This document shows, piece by piece, positions 26,639 to 35,782 of a DNA stretch of 50,031 nt (within the stretch, counting starts at the first letter, position 1; each line of letters opens with the position of its first letter). This DNA comes from Acidobacteriota bacterium (GTDB taxonomy: Bacteria > Acidobacteriota > Terriglobia > Bryobacterales > Bryobacteraceae), in NCBI GenBank assembly GCA_003223115.1, contig QHXW01000020.1, positions 1-50,031 on the forward strand, given 5' to 3'. A program made the translations under genes and the position numbers. The notes under the pieces were generated by a model. That model did not search any database and was not told the DNA's origin. It was given only the letters and a program-made list of their open reading frames with translations.

Positions 26639-27923
26639 ATGACAATTGGCAACAAGATGAGCGCGGCGTCCGGCTCGCCGGTCCTGCCAGGTTCCTCGTG
26701 GCGGCAGCTTTCCCGCTATCAGCTTCTGGTCCTCCTCATTGCGTGGCTCGGCTGGATCTTTGATTCCATGGATGCCACGATCTACAATCTCGTACTCACA
26801 CCGGCATTGCGAGAACCGCTGCCGACATCGACTGGTACGGCGGCATCATCCTTGCCATATTCCTTGTTGCCTGGGCTATTGGCGGCATTGTATTCGGCTT
26901 CGTCGCCGATCGCTTTGGCCGATCGCGAACCCTGGTCATCACCATTCTCATTTACGCGATCTTTACCGGGTTCGCCGGGTTGGCGCATACCTGGTGGGAA
27001 CTCGCACTTTGCCGTTTTCTGACCGCACTCGGCATCGGTGGAGAGTGGGCTGCCGGGGCGACGCTCGTGGCGGAAGTATGGCCGGAATCCCTGCGCGTAA
27101 AGGGAGCCGGCCTGCTTGCGTCCGCTGGGGGAGCGGGATACCTGCTGGCAGCCGGCATCTACCGCATGATGTCCGGCCAGAGTTGGCGCGTGATGTTCTT
27201 CATCGGCCTCGTCCCGGCGCTAGTCGCGATGCTGGCACGATTAAAGGTACGTGAGCCTGAAAAGTGGAGAATCGCCAAGAACAGCGGAGAAGCCAAACCA
27301 GGCTTTGCGGAGTTATTCTCTCTGGCACATCGTAGAGACACGCTGGTCGGCTCGGGGCTCTCATTCGAAGCCGTGTTTGGTCTGTGGGGTTCAACGAACT
27401 GGACGCCCTCGCTGGTTCACGAATTGCTTGCCCCGAAAAATCTTGGCCCGGACGTGTTGACGAAAATGGTCAGTTACGCAGTCATGACACTCAATGTCGG
27501 CGATTGTTGGATACTTGTCTTTCCCGTTTTTGGCGGAATGGATTGGCAGACGTGGAGCTTTTCGGATCATGCTGGTAGGCTCGGTATTCACGCTTCCGGC
27601 CGTGTTCCTGCTGCCGACGTCATACACCATGTTTATGCTCACCGTGCCCGTTCTGGGTTTCTTTACCAACGGGTTGTTCGGCGGATTCCCGATCTACCTT
27701 CCGGAACTGTCTCCAACGAGAATCCGCGCCACCGGATGCGGATTCTGCTACAACGTAGGCCGGATATTCGCGGCTGGCGGACCGTTCATAACCGGGAACC
27801 GGGTATCTGGTTACGGCGCTTGGCGGCCTTGCTCGGGCGGCGAGCTCGATGGCCATCGCTTACGTCGTGGGATTGATTGTGTTGCATTTCGCGCGCGAGA
27901 CAAAAGGCGAAGTCTTGAGATGA
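26639..27923 (+). pseudogene. MFS transporter, multiply frameshifted
   Basis: Frame 1: QLLVLLIAWLGWIFDSMDAT (helix 1 with the DSMDATIY motif). Frame 2 from ~26810: DWYGGIILAIFLVAWAIGGI, FVADRFGRSRTLVI (the GxxADRxGR loop), and on to LTKMVSYAVMTLNVG. Frame 3 from ~27494: AIVGYLSFPFLAEWIGRRGA, FGGFPIYLPELSPTRIRATG. A last shift gives IAYVVGLIVLHFARETKGEV and a stop at 27921-27923. All twelve-helix regions seem present, so decay is recent or the indels are sequence errors. It resembles the aromatic-acid/sialate symporter branch. Confidence 0.8.
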
Positions 27924-27964
27924 AATGAACGATCAGGGTTGACGTATTCGACGCAACGGGAAGA

Positions 27965-29211
27965 TCAAGCCGGCAGGGCAGACTGCCGCCGCTCGAGGAA
28001 GCGCCGGACCGCTGGGTCGCGCTCGAGGCCAATGGCAACCTCGTATGCGCGGCGGGCTTCGGCATGTGCGCCTGTTCTAGCCAACAGCTCCGCGCGCGCA
28101 GCCCAGTAGGGTTGGTATTCGGCCAGCCGCACATCCGCTGTTACCTCCGGCATCGCATCGAGAGCGGTGCCGGCGCCGCGCAACTCCGCCAGAGCCAGCG
28201 CGCGATTGATGGCCACTACGGGTGAGCCGGTGAGCGCCGACAACGCGTCGTAAGGCTGCACCACCGCTGCCCAGTTGGCCTGACCCGTGCGGCGACGATG
28301 GACGTGCGCCGATTGCAAGGCGCTTTCGAGCTGATACCGGCCAACCGAGCCCAGAGCGCCGGCGCGCCAGAGCAGCGCCTCGGCCTCACCGATCATCTGC
28401 CAGTCCCACAACTCCGCGTCTTGCTCGGCGAGCGGAACGTATTCGCCATTTCCGTCGCGTCGCGCACGACGCCGGGCTTCCGCGTGAAGCATGAGTGCTA
28501 GCAAGCCTAGCGTCTCCGGCTCCTGCGGCAGCAAGTCGGCCACTAGCCTGGCTAGAAAGAACGCCTCCCCGGTGAGATCGCGGCGCACCACATCGGTGCC
28601 GCCCGGGTCGGTCCAACCTTCCGCGAAGGCGGCGTAAATCGCGTCCAACGCGGTGTCGAGGCGGCCGGAAAGTTCCTCGCGCTCCGGGATCCTAAACGGA
28701 ATGCCGGCTTGCCGGATTTTGTCCTGGGCACGGACGAGCCGCTTCCCCATGGCCGCCGGAGACATGAGGAACGCCGAGGCAATCGTCTTCGCATCCAAGC
28801 CCACCACCACCTGCAGCATCAACAGCGCGCGGACACCGCCTCGATAGCCGGATGCGCGCAGGCGAACATCAGCGCGCGACGGTCCGGGATTTCCGCGTCC
28901 GCCGCCGCGGCCTCGAACCCCTCCGCAAGCAGCTCCAACTGTCCTCCCGCGGACTCGGCCGTACTTCGCCGACGTGAGACATCGATCAGCTTTCGCTGGA
29001 CCACCGTCAGGAGCCACCCTTCCGGGTTCGACGGACAACCATTTGGCGGCCAATCCGCCAGCGCCGCAGCGAACGCCTCCGACAGCGCGTCCTCGGCAGC
29101 CGCCACATCCCGCGTGCGTGCCGCCAGAAACGCGACCAGCTTGCCGTAACTCCGCCGCGCAACCGCGTCAGCCGTGTCATGCGCCTGGGCATCGCCTTCG
29201 CCGGAATTCAT
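27965..29211 (-). pseudogene. ECF sigma factor with DUF6596 tail, one frameshift
   Basis: The N-terminal part from the ATG at 29211 (MNSGEGDAQAHD) holds sigma region 2: VAAAEDALSEAFAAALADWP and GWLLTVVQRKLIDVSRRR. Near 28840 the frame changes within HPAIEA|GVRALLMLQVV; one missing G would explain it. The rest reads on as region 4 (LDAKTIASAFLMSPAAMGKR) and the long C-terminal domain to 27965. Such ~410-residue sigma factors usually sit beside a YCII-domain gene, as here (31058-31458). The single indel could be an assembly error, and the protein would otherwise be complete. Confidence 0.8.
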
Positions 29212-29264
29212 ACGCTCACCCGGGACTTCGGAATCCGGCAACCAGAGCGCGCGCGATGCAGATC

Positions 29265-30491
29265 TCACTCGGCATAAACCCCTTTCTCAAATTCTCCCAA
29301 CAAAGCTACGGCTTCTTTATCTACGAACGGCAGGAACTGCATCATCAGAACCGCACACAAGTTCCGCTTCGGATCGATCCAAAAGAACGTGTTGAAGATA
29401 CCAGCCCAAGCTAGGCTCCCCGCGGAACGGCCACCCGGATAAGCTTTCTGGTTTAGTAGAAACCCGAATGTGTACCGGTCGCTTTCGCCCGGATGCAGAT
29501 CGACGTCGCTCGAAAGATACGGTTGGAAGCTCCGCATCTTGCCGGCTTGCAGATCACCCGTTTGATTCCTTGACATCAACTCTACCGTCTTCTCTTTCAG
29601 AATGCGCTGCCTGTCGGGACCAACGCCCTTGTTCAAGATCATCTGCATGAACCGTACGTAGTCTGCCGCAGTCGAATTGAGGCCGCCGCCTCCGTTGTAA
29701 GCTTGGGGAGGCTCGGGCATGGTCCGGGGGTTTTCCTTGAGCGTTCCGTCTGGTTGCCGGGCGTAACCCGCCACTATGCGTTCGAACTTTTCGGACTTCA
29801 TGATGAAGCTGGTGTCCTTCATCCCTAACGGCCCCAGCATGTTCTTCTGGAAGTAATCTTCAAGGTTCATGCCGCTGGCAACTTCCACTAACCGCCCTGT
29901 CCAATCGATCCCCGTGCCGTACTGCCAGCGCGTGCCCGGCTCGAACATCAGCGGCGTCAGCGGGGCGACCACTCCCAGCCCCGGACCTCCCACCTTGGTC
30001 TGATACTCGAACATCTGCTTATCCCAGATTGAGTAGCAGAAGCCCGACGTGTGTGTCATCAGATTTCGTAACGTGACGTTCTTGACGGCAGGTTTCAAAA
30101 TGGGCTTACCCGCCCCGTCGAATCCGTTGAGCACGTGAAGCTTACCCAGTTCTGGAAGGTGCTTGGCGGCAGGCTCATCGAGAGTCAGTTTCCCGCGCTC
30201 CACCAATTGCAGCGCCGCCGCGGAAGTCAGGGCCTTAGTCATCGACGCGATGAAGAAAATCGCGTCCGCCGTCAGGGGTTCTGTTGAGGCTGAGTCGCGT
30301 TTCCCGAACGCCCCGCTGTACGTGATCCCGTCAGCCGTTGCCACCATCGCGACCGCGGACGGAATCTTGTGCCGTTCGACGCCCGATTGCAGCGTATCCT
30401 TCATTGATGAGGAAACCCCCAGAAGCGAACGGGCGCTCGCTGCCCCCATCAAGAGGGCGGCATTAAAATCACGTCGGCGTAGCGTGGTCAT
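29265..30491 (-). CDS. Serine hydrolase of the beta-lactamase/class C family, Tat-type signal
   Basis: 408 residues. N-terminus TTLRRRDFNAALLMGAASAR carries a twin-arginine signal. Active-site SxxK is in IASMTKALTS, LMTHTSGF is a typical class-C-related motif, and a YxT/N-like element occurs at YGTGIDW. The family includes esterases, peptidases and true lactamases, and the substrate is not predictable. AGGAGG precedes the ATG. It is the only unbroken gene of the YCII / DHFR-like / hydrolase / sigma cluster. Confidence 0.85.
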   Translation of the reverse strand: MTTLRRRDFNAALLMGAASARSLLGVSSSMKDTLQSGVERHKIPSAVAMVATADGITYSGAFGKRDSASTEPLTADAIFFIASMTKALTSAAALQLVERGKLTLDEPAAKHLPELGKLHVLNGFDGAGKPILKPAVKNVTLRNLMTHTSGFCYSIWDKQMFEYQTKVGGPGLGVVAPLTPLMFEPGTRWQYGTGIDWTGRLVEVASGMNLEDYFQKNMLGPLGMKDTSFIMKSEKFERIVAGYARQPDGTLKENPRTMPEPPQAYNGGGGLNSTAADYVRFMQMILNKGVGPDRQRILKEKTVELMSRNQTGDLQAGKMRSFQPYLSSDVDLHPGESDRYTFGFLLNQKAYPGGRSAGSLAWAGIFNTFFWIDPKRNLCAVLMMQFLPFVDKEAVALLGEFEKGVYAE

Positions 30492-30503
30492 TGTGCTCCT
30501 CCT

Positions 30504-31061
30504 TTACACCGCCGGCTCGTAGCACAGCAAGACATTCCCGTTTGCCGAAGGTCCGCGTCTTTGTCGGTTTCAGGGCCACCTTGTTTTTGATGCCGTCGAA
30601 CATTGTCCTCCCCTTGCCAAGAACAATGGGACTCACCACGATCTGGTATTCATCGATCAAACACTCCCCGCCAATTGCGAAACAACGCTGCCGCTCCCGA
30701 AAATCGCCATGCCCTCTCCAGGCTCTTTCTTCATCTTCCGGATTTCCGCCGCCATGTCGCCCTTCACCAGCTTCGTGTTGCTCCACGACGCCTTGTCCAG
30801 TGTTCTCGAAAACACACCTTCGCCAGATTATTCATCCGTTCGGCCACCACTGGGTAACTCTTGAGCGCAAGCTGTGTCGGCCAATAGCTGGCATGAGTAC
30901 ATAGGTAATTCTGCCGAACAAGAGTTCGCCTCCCCCACTGGCATTCTCTTGGACGAATGATTCCACTCCGCATCCTGCTTGTGTGCCCAGCTCATCTCGC
31001 CGTTGCGGTCCACCAAGTAACCATCCAGCGTCACGTGATTGAAAACGATCAATTTTCTCAT
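30504..31061 (-). pseudogene. Dihydrofolate-reductase-like (RibD C-terminal domain) protein, frameshifted
   Basis: Begins MRKLIVFNHVTLDGYLVDRN with MSWAHKQDAEWN. Other frames continue YWPTQLALKSYPVVAERMNN, then GECLIDEYQIVVSPIVLGKG with RTMFDGIKNKVALK, and end NGNVLLCYEPAV with a stop at 30504-30506. At least three indels. The start overlaps the YCII stop (ATGA), and its end is 12 bp before the hydrolase, so the cluster was an operon. Confidence 0.8.
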
Positions 31062-31458
31062 GATTGTTCTCCCCGGCTAACTTTTTGAAGGAGGTCTTTC
31101 ATCGTTACGTCCATGATCGGACGCACCTCGATGACACCGTGCCGTGCGGTCGGGCAGCGCGCTGCCCACGAGAGCGCGGCATCCAAATCGACCACGTCGA
31201 TGATATGAAAGCCGCCCAGCTGCTCTTTCGAGTCGGCATAGGGACCGTCCAACACCTGGGTCTTGCCATTCGCCACACGCACGCTCGTCGCGGCCGAGGT
31301 GGGCTCGAGGCCCGTGCTGCTCTTCAGGACGCCCGCTTTCGTCATTGCCTCCGTGTATGCTACGTAATTACGTAGGCTCCCAACCAGTGTTCCTTCTCGG
31401 CTTTCGTCAGTTTAGGCCAGCCGGCCTCCTGCACATAGTCCATCAGAATGTATTTCAT
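31058..31458 (-). pseudogene. YCII/DGPF-domain protein, one frameshift
   Basis: From the ATG at 31458: MKYILMDYVQEAGWPKLTKA and EKEHWLGAYV, then a one-base slip near 31365 and AYTEAMTKAGVLKSSTGLEP, GKTQVLDGPYADSKEQLGGF, DLDAALSWAARCP. DGPYAD is the family hallmark. An ATG after the slip (31345) leaves a 95-residue ORF lacking the first strand. YCII genes commonly accompany ECF sigma factors of the type at 27965-29211. Confidence 0.75.
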
Positions 31459-31585
31459 TTGGAATCTCCGTGATGTGTATTAGGCTGTTCATTGCGCCGC
31501 CACTACAATGACGCTCGACGCCCCAGCGATTTGGACAGCCGCGCCTAAAATCTTTTCGATGTGGCGCGCACGTGCGCCGCGTCAT

Positions 31586-32011
31586 TCAAGGCGTCCGCAC
31601 TCGCTTCGCCGCCTCCCAGCCAAACTGTCCGTAGTGCTTCACATTCCAGGTGTAGATGATCTCCGCTTTCGCCTTCGACGCGCAATGAACAAGCAGCGCG
31701 TCATAGATCGTCCCGCCCACCACCCCGGCCGCGGCGGCCCCGGCAATTGCCTGGAAGTACTCCTGATGGTCGAGTGAAACCATCGTCAGCCGCTCGCGCA
31801 TGTCGCTCAAGAACAGCATGGCCTGGTCCCCGCTGATGCGATGCTTCCCCGGCATCCGGGTAAGTGAGGCATATACTTCCGCGAGGCTGTGCGCGCCGCA
31901 GCAGGCCTGCTTCCTGGTGAAGCGCAGAAAACACTCCAGGCTCGCGGCGTGGTGCTGGTGGTCGCCATAGAACACCGGTACCAAAACCGAGGTATCGAAA
32001 AACGCTTTCAC
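31586..32011 (-). CDS. PIN-domain toxin (VapC family)
   Basis: 141 residues with all acidic residues of a PIN RNase: D6 (MKAFFDTSVLVP), E45 (HSLAEVYASL), D104 (TIYDALLVH), and the TWNVKHY motif near 122. Starts inside the stop of the AbrB-type antitoxin (4-bp overlap). It lies 48 bp beyond the low-content 31461-31538 stretch. Expected to cleave RNA when freed from its antitoxin. Confidence 0.87.
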   Translation of the reverse strand: MKAFFDTSVLVPVFYGDHQHHAASLECFLRFTRKQACCGAHSLAEVYASLTRMPGKHRISGDQAMLFLSDMRERLTMVSLDHQEYFQAIAGAAAAGVVGGTIYDALLVHCASKAKAEIIYTWNVKHYGQFGWEAAKRVRTP

Positions 32012-32280
32012 CGGGCTTTCCTGCTTTTCTGATCCCGCTCCTCACGAATCTGACGCAGCGTCTGATCGGTGGTGGCCGCCGTCAGAGGCCGGCCCGTACG
32101 GTAGACCCAAATCCCGCGTTCTTTTTGGAGGGGAGCGGAGCCCCGCACCGGCCGCAACATAATCTGCTCTCCCCGGCTCTCGAGTTCGAGTGTATCGCCA
32201 GCGGCCAGTTCCAGTTCGTCCCGCAGAGGCTTCGGCAGAACCACGCGGCCTGCTTTATCGAGTGTGAGTATCGTTGTCAT
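32008..32280 (-). CDS. AbrB/MazE-like antitoxin
   Basis: 90 residues from the ATG at 32280: TTILTLDKAGRVVLPKPLRD, followed by AAGDTLELE, is a swapped-hairpin AbrB DNA-binding domain. The basic tail (REERDQKSRKAR) is likely the toxin-binding part. The upstream in-frame ATG at 32358 would cover the promoter and is rejected. AGGAAG precedes the start. Confidence 0.85.
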   Translation of the reverse strand: MTTILTLDKAGRVVLPKPLRDELELAAGDTLELESRGEQIMLRPVRGSAPLQKERGIWVYRTGRPLTAATTDQTLRQIREERDQKSRKAR

Positions 32281-32319
32281 GATGCCACTTCCTGATGGGT
32301 CTTCCCATTCTTTTATGCC

Positions 32320-32325
32320 ATTATA
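32320..32325 (-). promoter_or_regulatory. -10 element of the AbrB-PIN pair
   Basis: TATAAT on the minus strand 40 bp upstream of the antitoxin ATG. No good -35 is visible 17 bp upstream, so an activator or extended -10 (TGG before it) may matter. Confidence 0.4.
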
Positions 32326-32340
32326 CCAGCCCTGCTTGAT

Positions 32341-32384
32341 TCCCTCCGTCCTCCGCATCTCTGCTCTGAAAGTGGTTTGACATG
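32341..32384 (+). repeat. Dispersed intergenic repeat ending in GTGGTTTGACAT (degenerate copy)
   Basis: CTCCGCATCTCTGCTCTGAA followed by AGTGGTTTGACAT. Its end is identical to that of 35462-35503. It precedes the LigD polymerase gene by 25 bp and contains a TTGACA hexamer. Confidence 0.45.
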
Positions 32385-32408
32385 GCTGTGTCGGTGTAGT
32401 CTGTTTTT

Positions 32409-33794
32409 GTGAAGAACGAAGAAGCCGCCGAGGTGCTCTCGATCGATGGACGCGAAGTCCGGGTGACGCACCCGGACAAGCTGTATTTTTCGAGGCAGAC
32501 CAAAGTCTCGAAACTAGACCTCGTCCGTTACTACCTATCGGTCGCGCCGGGCGCTCTGGCCGGAATCAAGGACCGTCCCATCGTGCTCAAGCGCTTCGTA
32601 AACGGCGCGGATGCCGAGGCCTTTTATCAGAAGCGCGCACCCGAGGAGCGGCCTCCGTGGCTGAGAACGGTAACGCTGTCATTCCCTTCGGGTCGCGCTG
32701 CGGAAGAACTGGTCGTCGATGATGCGGCGGGGCTCGCGTGGATCGTTAATCTGGGTTGCATCGAGCTACACCCGCACCCCGTGCGCTCGGCTGATCTCGA
32801 GCATCCGGACGAGTTGCGAGTCGATCTCGATCCAGGCCCGGGCGTCGATTGGGCCGACGTGCGCACTGTCGCACTCGAGGTGAGAGTGTTCCTCGAGGAG
32901 ATGGACCTTCGCGGCTGGCCCAAAACCAGTGGTTCACGCGGGATGCACGTAAATGTGCGGATCGAGCCGCGCTGGACGTTTGGCGAGGTGCGCCGTGCAG
33001 CGGTTGCGCTGTCGCGTGCAGTCGAGCGGCGCGTGCCGGCCCTGGCCAGTTCGAAGTGGTGGAAAGAGGAGCGTCATGGCGTGTTCCTTGATTACAACCA
33101 GAACGCCAAGGATCGCACGACGTGCTCTGCGTATTCTGTGCGCCCGCTCCCCGATGCCCGTGTGTCCACGCCGCTTCACTGGCAGGAGGTACATGACTGC
33201 GAGCCATCCGACTTTACGATACTGATGGTCCCGAAGCGCTTCGCGGAGATCGGCGATCCGCACGCAGGCATGAACGCGGTGCCGGGATCGCTCGAAAAAT
33301 TGCTGGAACTTGCGACTAAAGACGAAGCCGAGGGTCTCGGCGACGCGCCCTGGCCACCGCATTTCCGCAAGATGGAGGGCGAAGCGCCGCGCGTGGCGCC
33401 TTCACGCGCCAAGTCCGCGGCCAAAAAAGCAGGAGCGAAATCGCCGCGCACGAAGATGCCGCTCCTGGTAATTGCGAACTCGCCGAACAAAGACGCCGCG
33501 CTGGCCGGTCTGGAAAGATGGAAGAGCAAATATACAGAGGCAGCCAGCCTTCTCGCCGTAGACGACGTGCTGGTCGACTCCATGCGAGGCCGGTCATCCA
33601 CCTGGACCCGCATCCGCGTGAACCTGCGCCATGTGCCTGAAGCGCTGCGGCCGCCGCAGGAAACCCCCGACCCTGATGACGATCCGACGCGTGAGTGGCG
33701 CGCGACATGGGCTTCTAAAAATAAGACGCCGGCTTCTGAGAAAGCGCCGCGGGCCTCTAAGAATGTGCCGTCGGCTTCGAACGACGACACCTGA
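32409..33794 (+). CDS. LigD-type primase-polymerase (AEP) protein
   Basis: 461 residues from the GTG at 32409. The N-terminal ~300 residues match the LigD polymerase domain: THPDKLYF, LKRFVNGADAEAFYQKRAP, metal-binding DLDPGPG (D-x-D), SGSRGMHVNVRI (conserved Ser/His), FLDYNQNAKDRT and the nucleotide-binding arginine region RPLPDARVSTPL. A lysine/alanine-rich linker follows (~330-360), then a small C-terminal segment MPLLVIANSPNKDAA. Role: gap filling in non-homologous end joining. The ligase gene lies tail-to-tail 16 bp away; no Ku gene is in the window. Confidence 0.9.
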   Translation: MKNEEAAEVLSIDGREVRVTHPDKLYFSRQTKVSKLDLVRYYLSVAPGALAGIKDRPIVLKRFVNGADAEAFYQKRAPEERPPWLRTVTLSFPSGRAAEELVVDDAAGLAWIVNLGCIELHPHPVRSADLEHPDELRVDLDPGPGVDWADVRTVALEVRVFLEEMDLRGWPKTSGSRGMHVNVRIEPRWTFGEVRRAAVALSRAVERRVPALASSKWWKEERHGVFLDYNQNAKDRTTCSAYSVRPLPDARVSTPLHWQEVHDCEPSDFTILMVPKRFAEIGDPHAGMNAVPGSLEKLLELATKDEAEGLGDAPWPPHFRKMEGEAPRVAPSRAKSAAKKAGAKSPRTKMPLLVIANSPNKDAALAGLERWKSKYTEAASLLAVDDVLVDSMRGRSSTWTRIRVNLRHVPEALRPPQETPDPDDDPTREWRATWASKNKTPASEKAPRASKNVPSASNDDT

Positions 33795-33810
33795 GCCCGC
33801 CTGGCGAGCA

Positions 33811-34914
33811 TCATCGTCCGCCGGCGAAAATCGCGGCCAGCTCCTGCGGGGGAACCACCTCGAGCTGGGCATAAGTGCAGTCGTCCGGCTTCTTGTCCAT
33901 GCGCCACCGCCGGAAATGCGCCATGTGCCGGAAGCGAGTGGCCTGCATGTGCTCATAAGCGACTTCGGCCACCAATTCAGGCCGTAGCGGCTCCCACGAC
34001 AGGTCTTTACCTTGGCTCCAGCGGCTTTGTCCACCCGGCATGCGATGCCCAGCTTCGCTTTCTGCGGCCAGGTGGTCCGACCATTGCTTCCATGGATGAT
34101 TGGCGAGCGCGGCGTTGTCGTCAGATGCAATGCGATAACGTGCGAGAAATTCGACCAGCTCCCGGCGCTTCTCGTCCGAGAAGCTGGCGCAGACGCCAAC
34201 GTGCTGCAAGGCGCCGTCATCGTCGAAAAGCCCGAGCAACAGCGAGCCGACCGCGGTGCGCTCGCCTTTCTTGTACCAGCGAAACCCGGCGACCACGCAG
34301 TCGCAATCGCGCTCGTGTTTCACCTTGAGCATCACACGTTTGTTCGGCTCGTAGGTCCCTGAAATCGGCTTGGCAATGACGCCGTCGAGGCCCGCGCCTT
34401 CAAAACGGCGAAACCAATCCGACGCGACACTCGATTCCCGAGTCGCGGGCGTCAAATGAATCGGCGGCGCTATGGATGAGAGCAGCGCTTCGAGCGCGTG
34501 GCGCCGCTCTTCGAACGGTTCGCCCCGTAAATCGCGGTGGCCCTCAGAGAGCAGGTCGAAGAACACGATGGATGCCGGGATTTGTTTGGACAGAAGCTTC
34601 ACTCGCGACGCAGCCGGGTGAAGGCGGAGCTGCAGCGCCTCGAAATCGAGCCCGCCGTCCGTGGCGATGACGATTTCGCCGTCGAGCACGCAACGGGCAG
34701 GCAACTGCGACGCCAACGCCTCCAGCAGCTCGGGAAAGTAGCGGTTTAGCGGCTTTGCATCGCGGCTCTGGATCTCGATTTCGTCGCGGTCGCGGAAAAC
34801 CAATGCGCGAAAACCATCCCACTTCGGCTCGAAAATCCAAGTGCCGGCGGCGGGCAAATCGTCCACTCGCTTGGCGAGCATCGGCAGAATCGGCGGGTTG
34901 ACAGGAAGATCCAC
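33811..34914 (-). CDS. ATP-dependent DNA ligase (LigD ligase-domain type)
   Basis: 367 residues. Motif I EPKWDGFRAL with the AMP-accepting lysine, motif III FFDLL, motif IV LDGVIAK, motif V VMLKVKHERDCD, then an OB-fold domain (VGSLLLGLFDDDGALQHVGV). Usual length for a stand-alone LigD ligase or LigC. Faces the polymerase gene, so the two halves of LigD are separate and convergent here, which suggests rearrangement of a once-linked pair. A second, decayed ligase lies at 19130-19842. Confidence 0.92.
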   Translation of the reverse strand: MDLPVNPPILPMLAKRVDDLPAAGTWIFEPKWDGFRALVFRDRDEIEIQSRDAKPLNRYFPELLEALASQLPARCVLDGEIVIATDGGLDFEALQLRLHPAASRVKLLSKQIPASIVFFDLLSEGHRDLRGEPFEERRHALEALLSSIAPPIHLTPATRESSVASDWFRRFEGAGLDGVIAKPISGTYEPNKRVMLKVKHERDCDCVVAGFRWYKKGERTAVGSLLLGLFDDDGALQHVGVCASFSDEKRRELVEFLARYRIASDDNAALANHPWKQWSDHLAAESEAGHRMPGGQSRWSQGKDLSWEPLRPELVAEVAYEHMQATRFRHMAHFRRWRMDKKPDDCTYAQLEVVPPQELAAIFAGGR

Positions 34915-35139
34915 GCCTCATCTTATATCGCCTGCTGAACCGCGCGGCGGCAAACGGCCTCCGCGTACCTTTCAACGCCGAGACGCCGAGGCACAGAGAA
35001 CTGCGGAACCCATGCCCGCTAATCGAAGCATCCCGGAGTCGAAGCTGCAGTTGTAACGGACCTGTCTAATTGGGTACGAACGTGATCGCCATGATTCTAT
35101 TTCCTGACCCTTTTGTGCCTTTCTGCGCCTCGGCGTTGC

Positions 35140-35310
35140 CTGTCCGGAATCGGAATTTGGGTTCGTTTCGCAAATTAGATCATTGGGTTCAATTGCAACG
35201 CGCCGCCCGTTCTTGACGGCGGGCGGGCATCGTTTGATGAATAGCAGAGGGAGCGAGGCGTAGCGGTGCGGCGAGCGGACAACATGCTGGTGATTCAGGC
35301 GACTGATCGG
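35140..35310 (+). repeat. Left flanking repeat of the VapBC locus
   Basis: TCCGGAATCGG-ATTTGGGTTC and, further on, GCGGGCATCGTTTGATGAAT ... GCGGACAACATGCTGGT match 36325-36520 in the same orientation with many substitutions. The later part is the 5' non-coding end of the IS110-like remnant. 34915-35139 otherwise has only short dispersed repeats. Confidence 0.5.
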
Positions 35311-35462
35311 TCAAAATCAGCCTTGTGAACCAACACCAGGAGGTCTGCAGTGTGAAACAGTATATCGGGTGTGATGCTCACGCGCGCTATTCGGTTTTCG
35401 TGAGCGTGGATGAAACGGGAAGGATCGGGCCGCGGGTGCGAATCGATTACCTGGGGCGCTTC
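35205..35462 (+). mobile_element. IS110-family left-end remnant with truncated transposase
   Basis: AGGAGG at 35339-35344 precedes a GTG at 35352 that starts VKQYIGCDAHARYSVFVSVD followed by ETGRIGPRVRIDY, the N-terminal DEDD-type opening (GCDAH) of IS110 transposases. Similarity ends at about residue 37, where a dispersed repeat takes over. The ~145 bp upstream would be the non-coding region which, in intact IS110 elements, encodes the bridge RNA. No right end is seen. Confidence 0.55.
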
Positions 35463-35503
35463 TCCGCTTTACTCTGCGTCTCGGCGTTGAAGTGGTTTGA
35501 CAT
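35462..35503 (+). repeat. Dispersed intergenic repeat ending in GTGGTTTGACAT
   Basis: ACTCTGCGTCTCGGCGTTGA followed by AGTGGTTTGACAT. Shares its 3' end with 32341-32384 and its core with 34966-34995 (inverted), 35111-35139, 36264-36297 and 36584-36614 (inverted). It cuts off the IS110 ORF and supplies the TTGACA of the VapBC promoter. Confidence 0.6.
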
Positions 35504-35533
35504 CAAGACATCAACTAATTTATGCTTTGATGT
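35497..35533 (+). promoter_or_regulatory. VapBC promoter and operator
   Basis: TTGACA (35497-35502), 18-bp spacer, TATGCT (35521-35526). ACATCAA at 35500-35506 and 35508-35514 and an inverted TTGATGT at 35527-35533 directly before the ATG form a likely antitoxin-binding site overlapping the promoter. Confidence 0.55.
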
Positions 35534-35782
35534 ATGCGCACTACGCTGACCCTCGAGGACGACGTCGCCGCACTCCTTCTTCGCCTCCGCGACCGCCGGA
35601 AGGCTAGCCTGAAGACGGTCGTCAATGAGGCCCTCCGGAAAGGCCTCCAACAAATCCAGGCGCCATCACTGCCGCAACGCCGCCGCCGGACTACTGTCGT
35701 CTCTCTTGGTAACTGCTTGCCCGGAAACCTCGATGACGTCACCGAAGTGCTGGCCATCGCGGAAGGTGAAAATTTTCGGTGA
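35534..35782 (+). CDS. VapB-like ribbon-helix-helix antitoxin
   Basis: 82 residues: MRTTLTLEDDVAALLLRLRD starts with the RHH strand (RTTLTL) and helix, followed by LKTVVNEALRKGL. The C-terminal part has SLGNCLPGNLDDVTEVLAIA, the toxin-binding tail of this VapB group. Overlaps the toxin by 3 bp within GTGA. Confidence 0.87.
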   Translation: MRTTLTLEDDVAALLLRLRDRRKASLKTVVNEALRKGLQQIQAPSLPQRRRRTTVVSLGNCLPGNLDDVTEVLAIAEGENFR

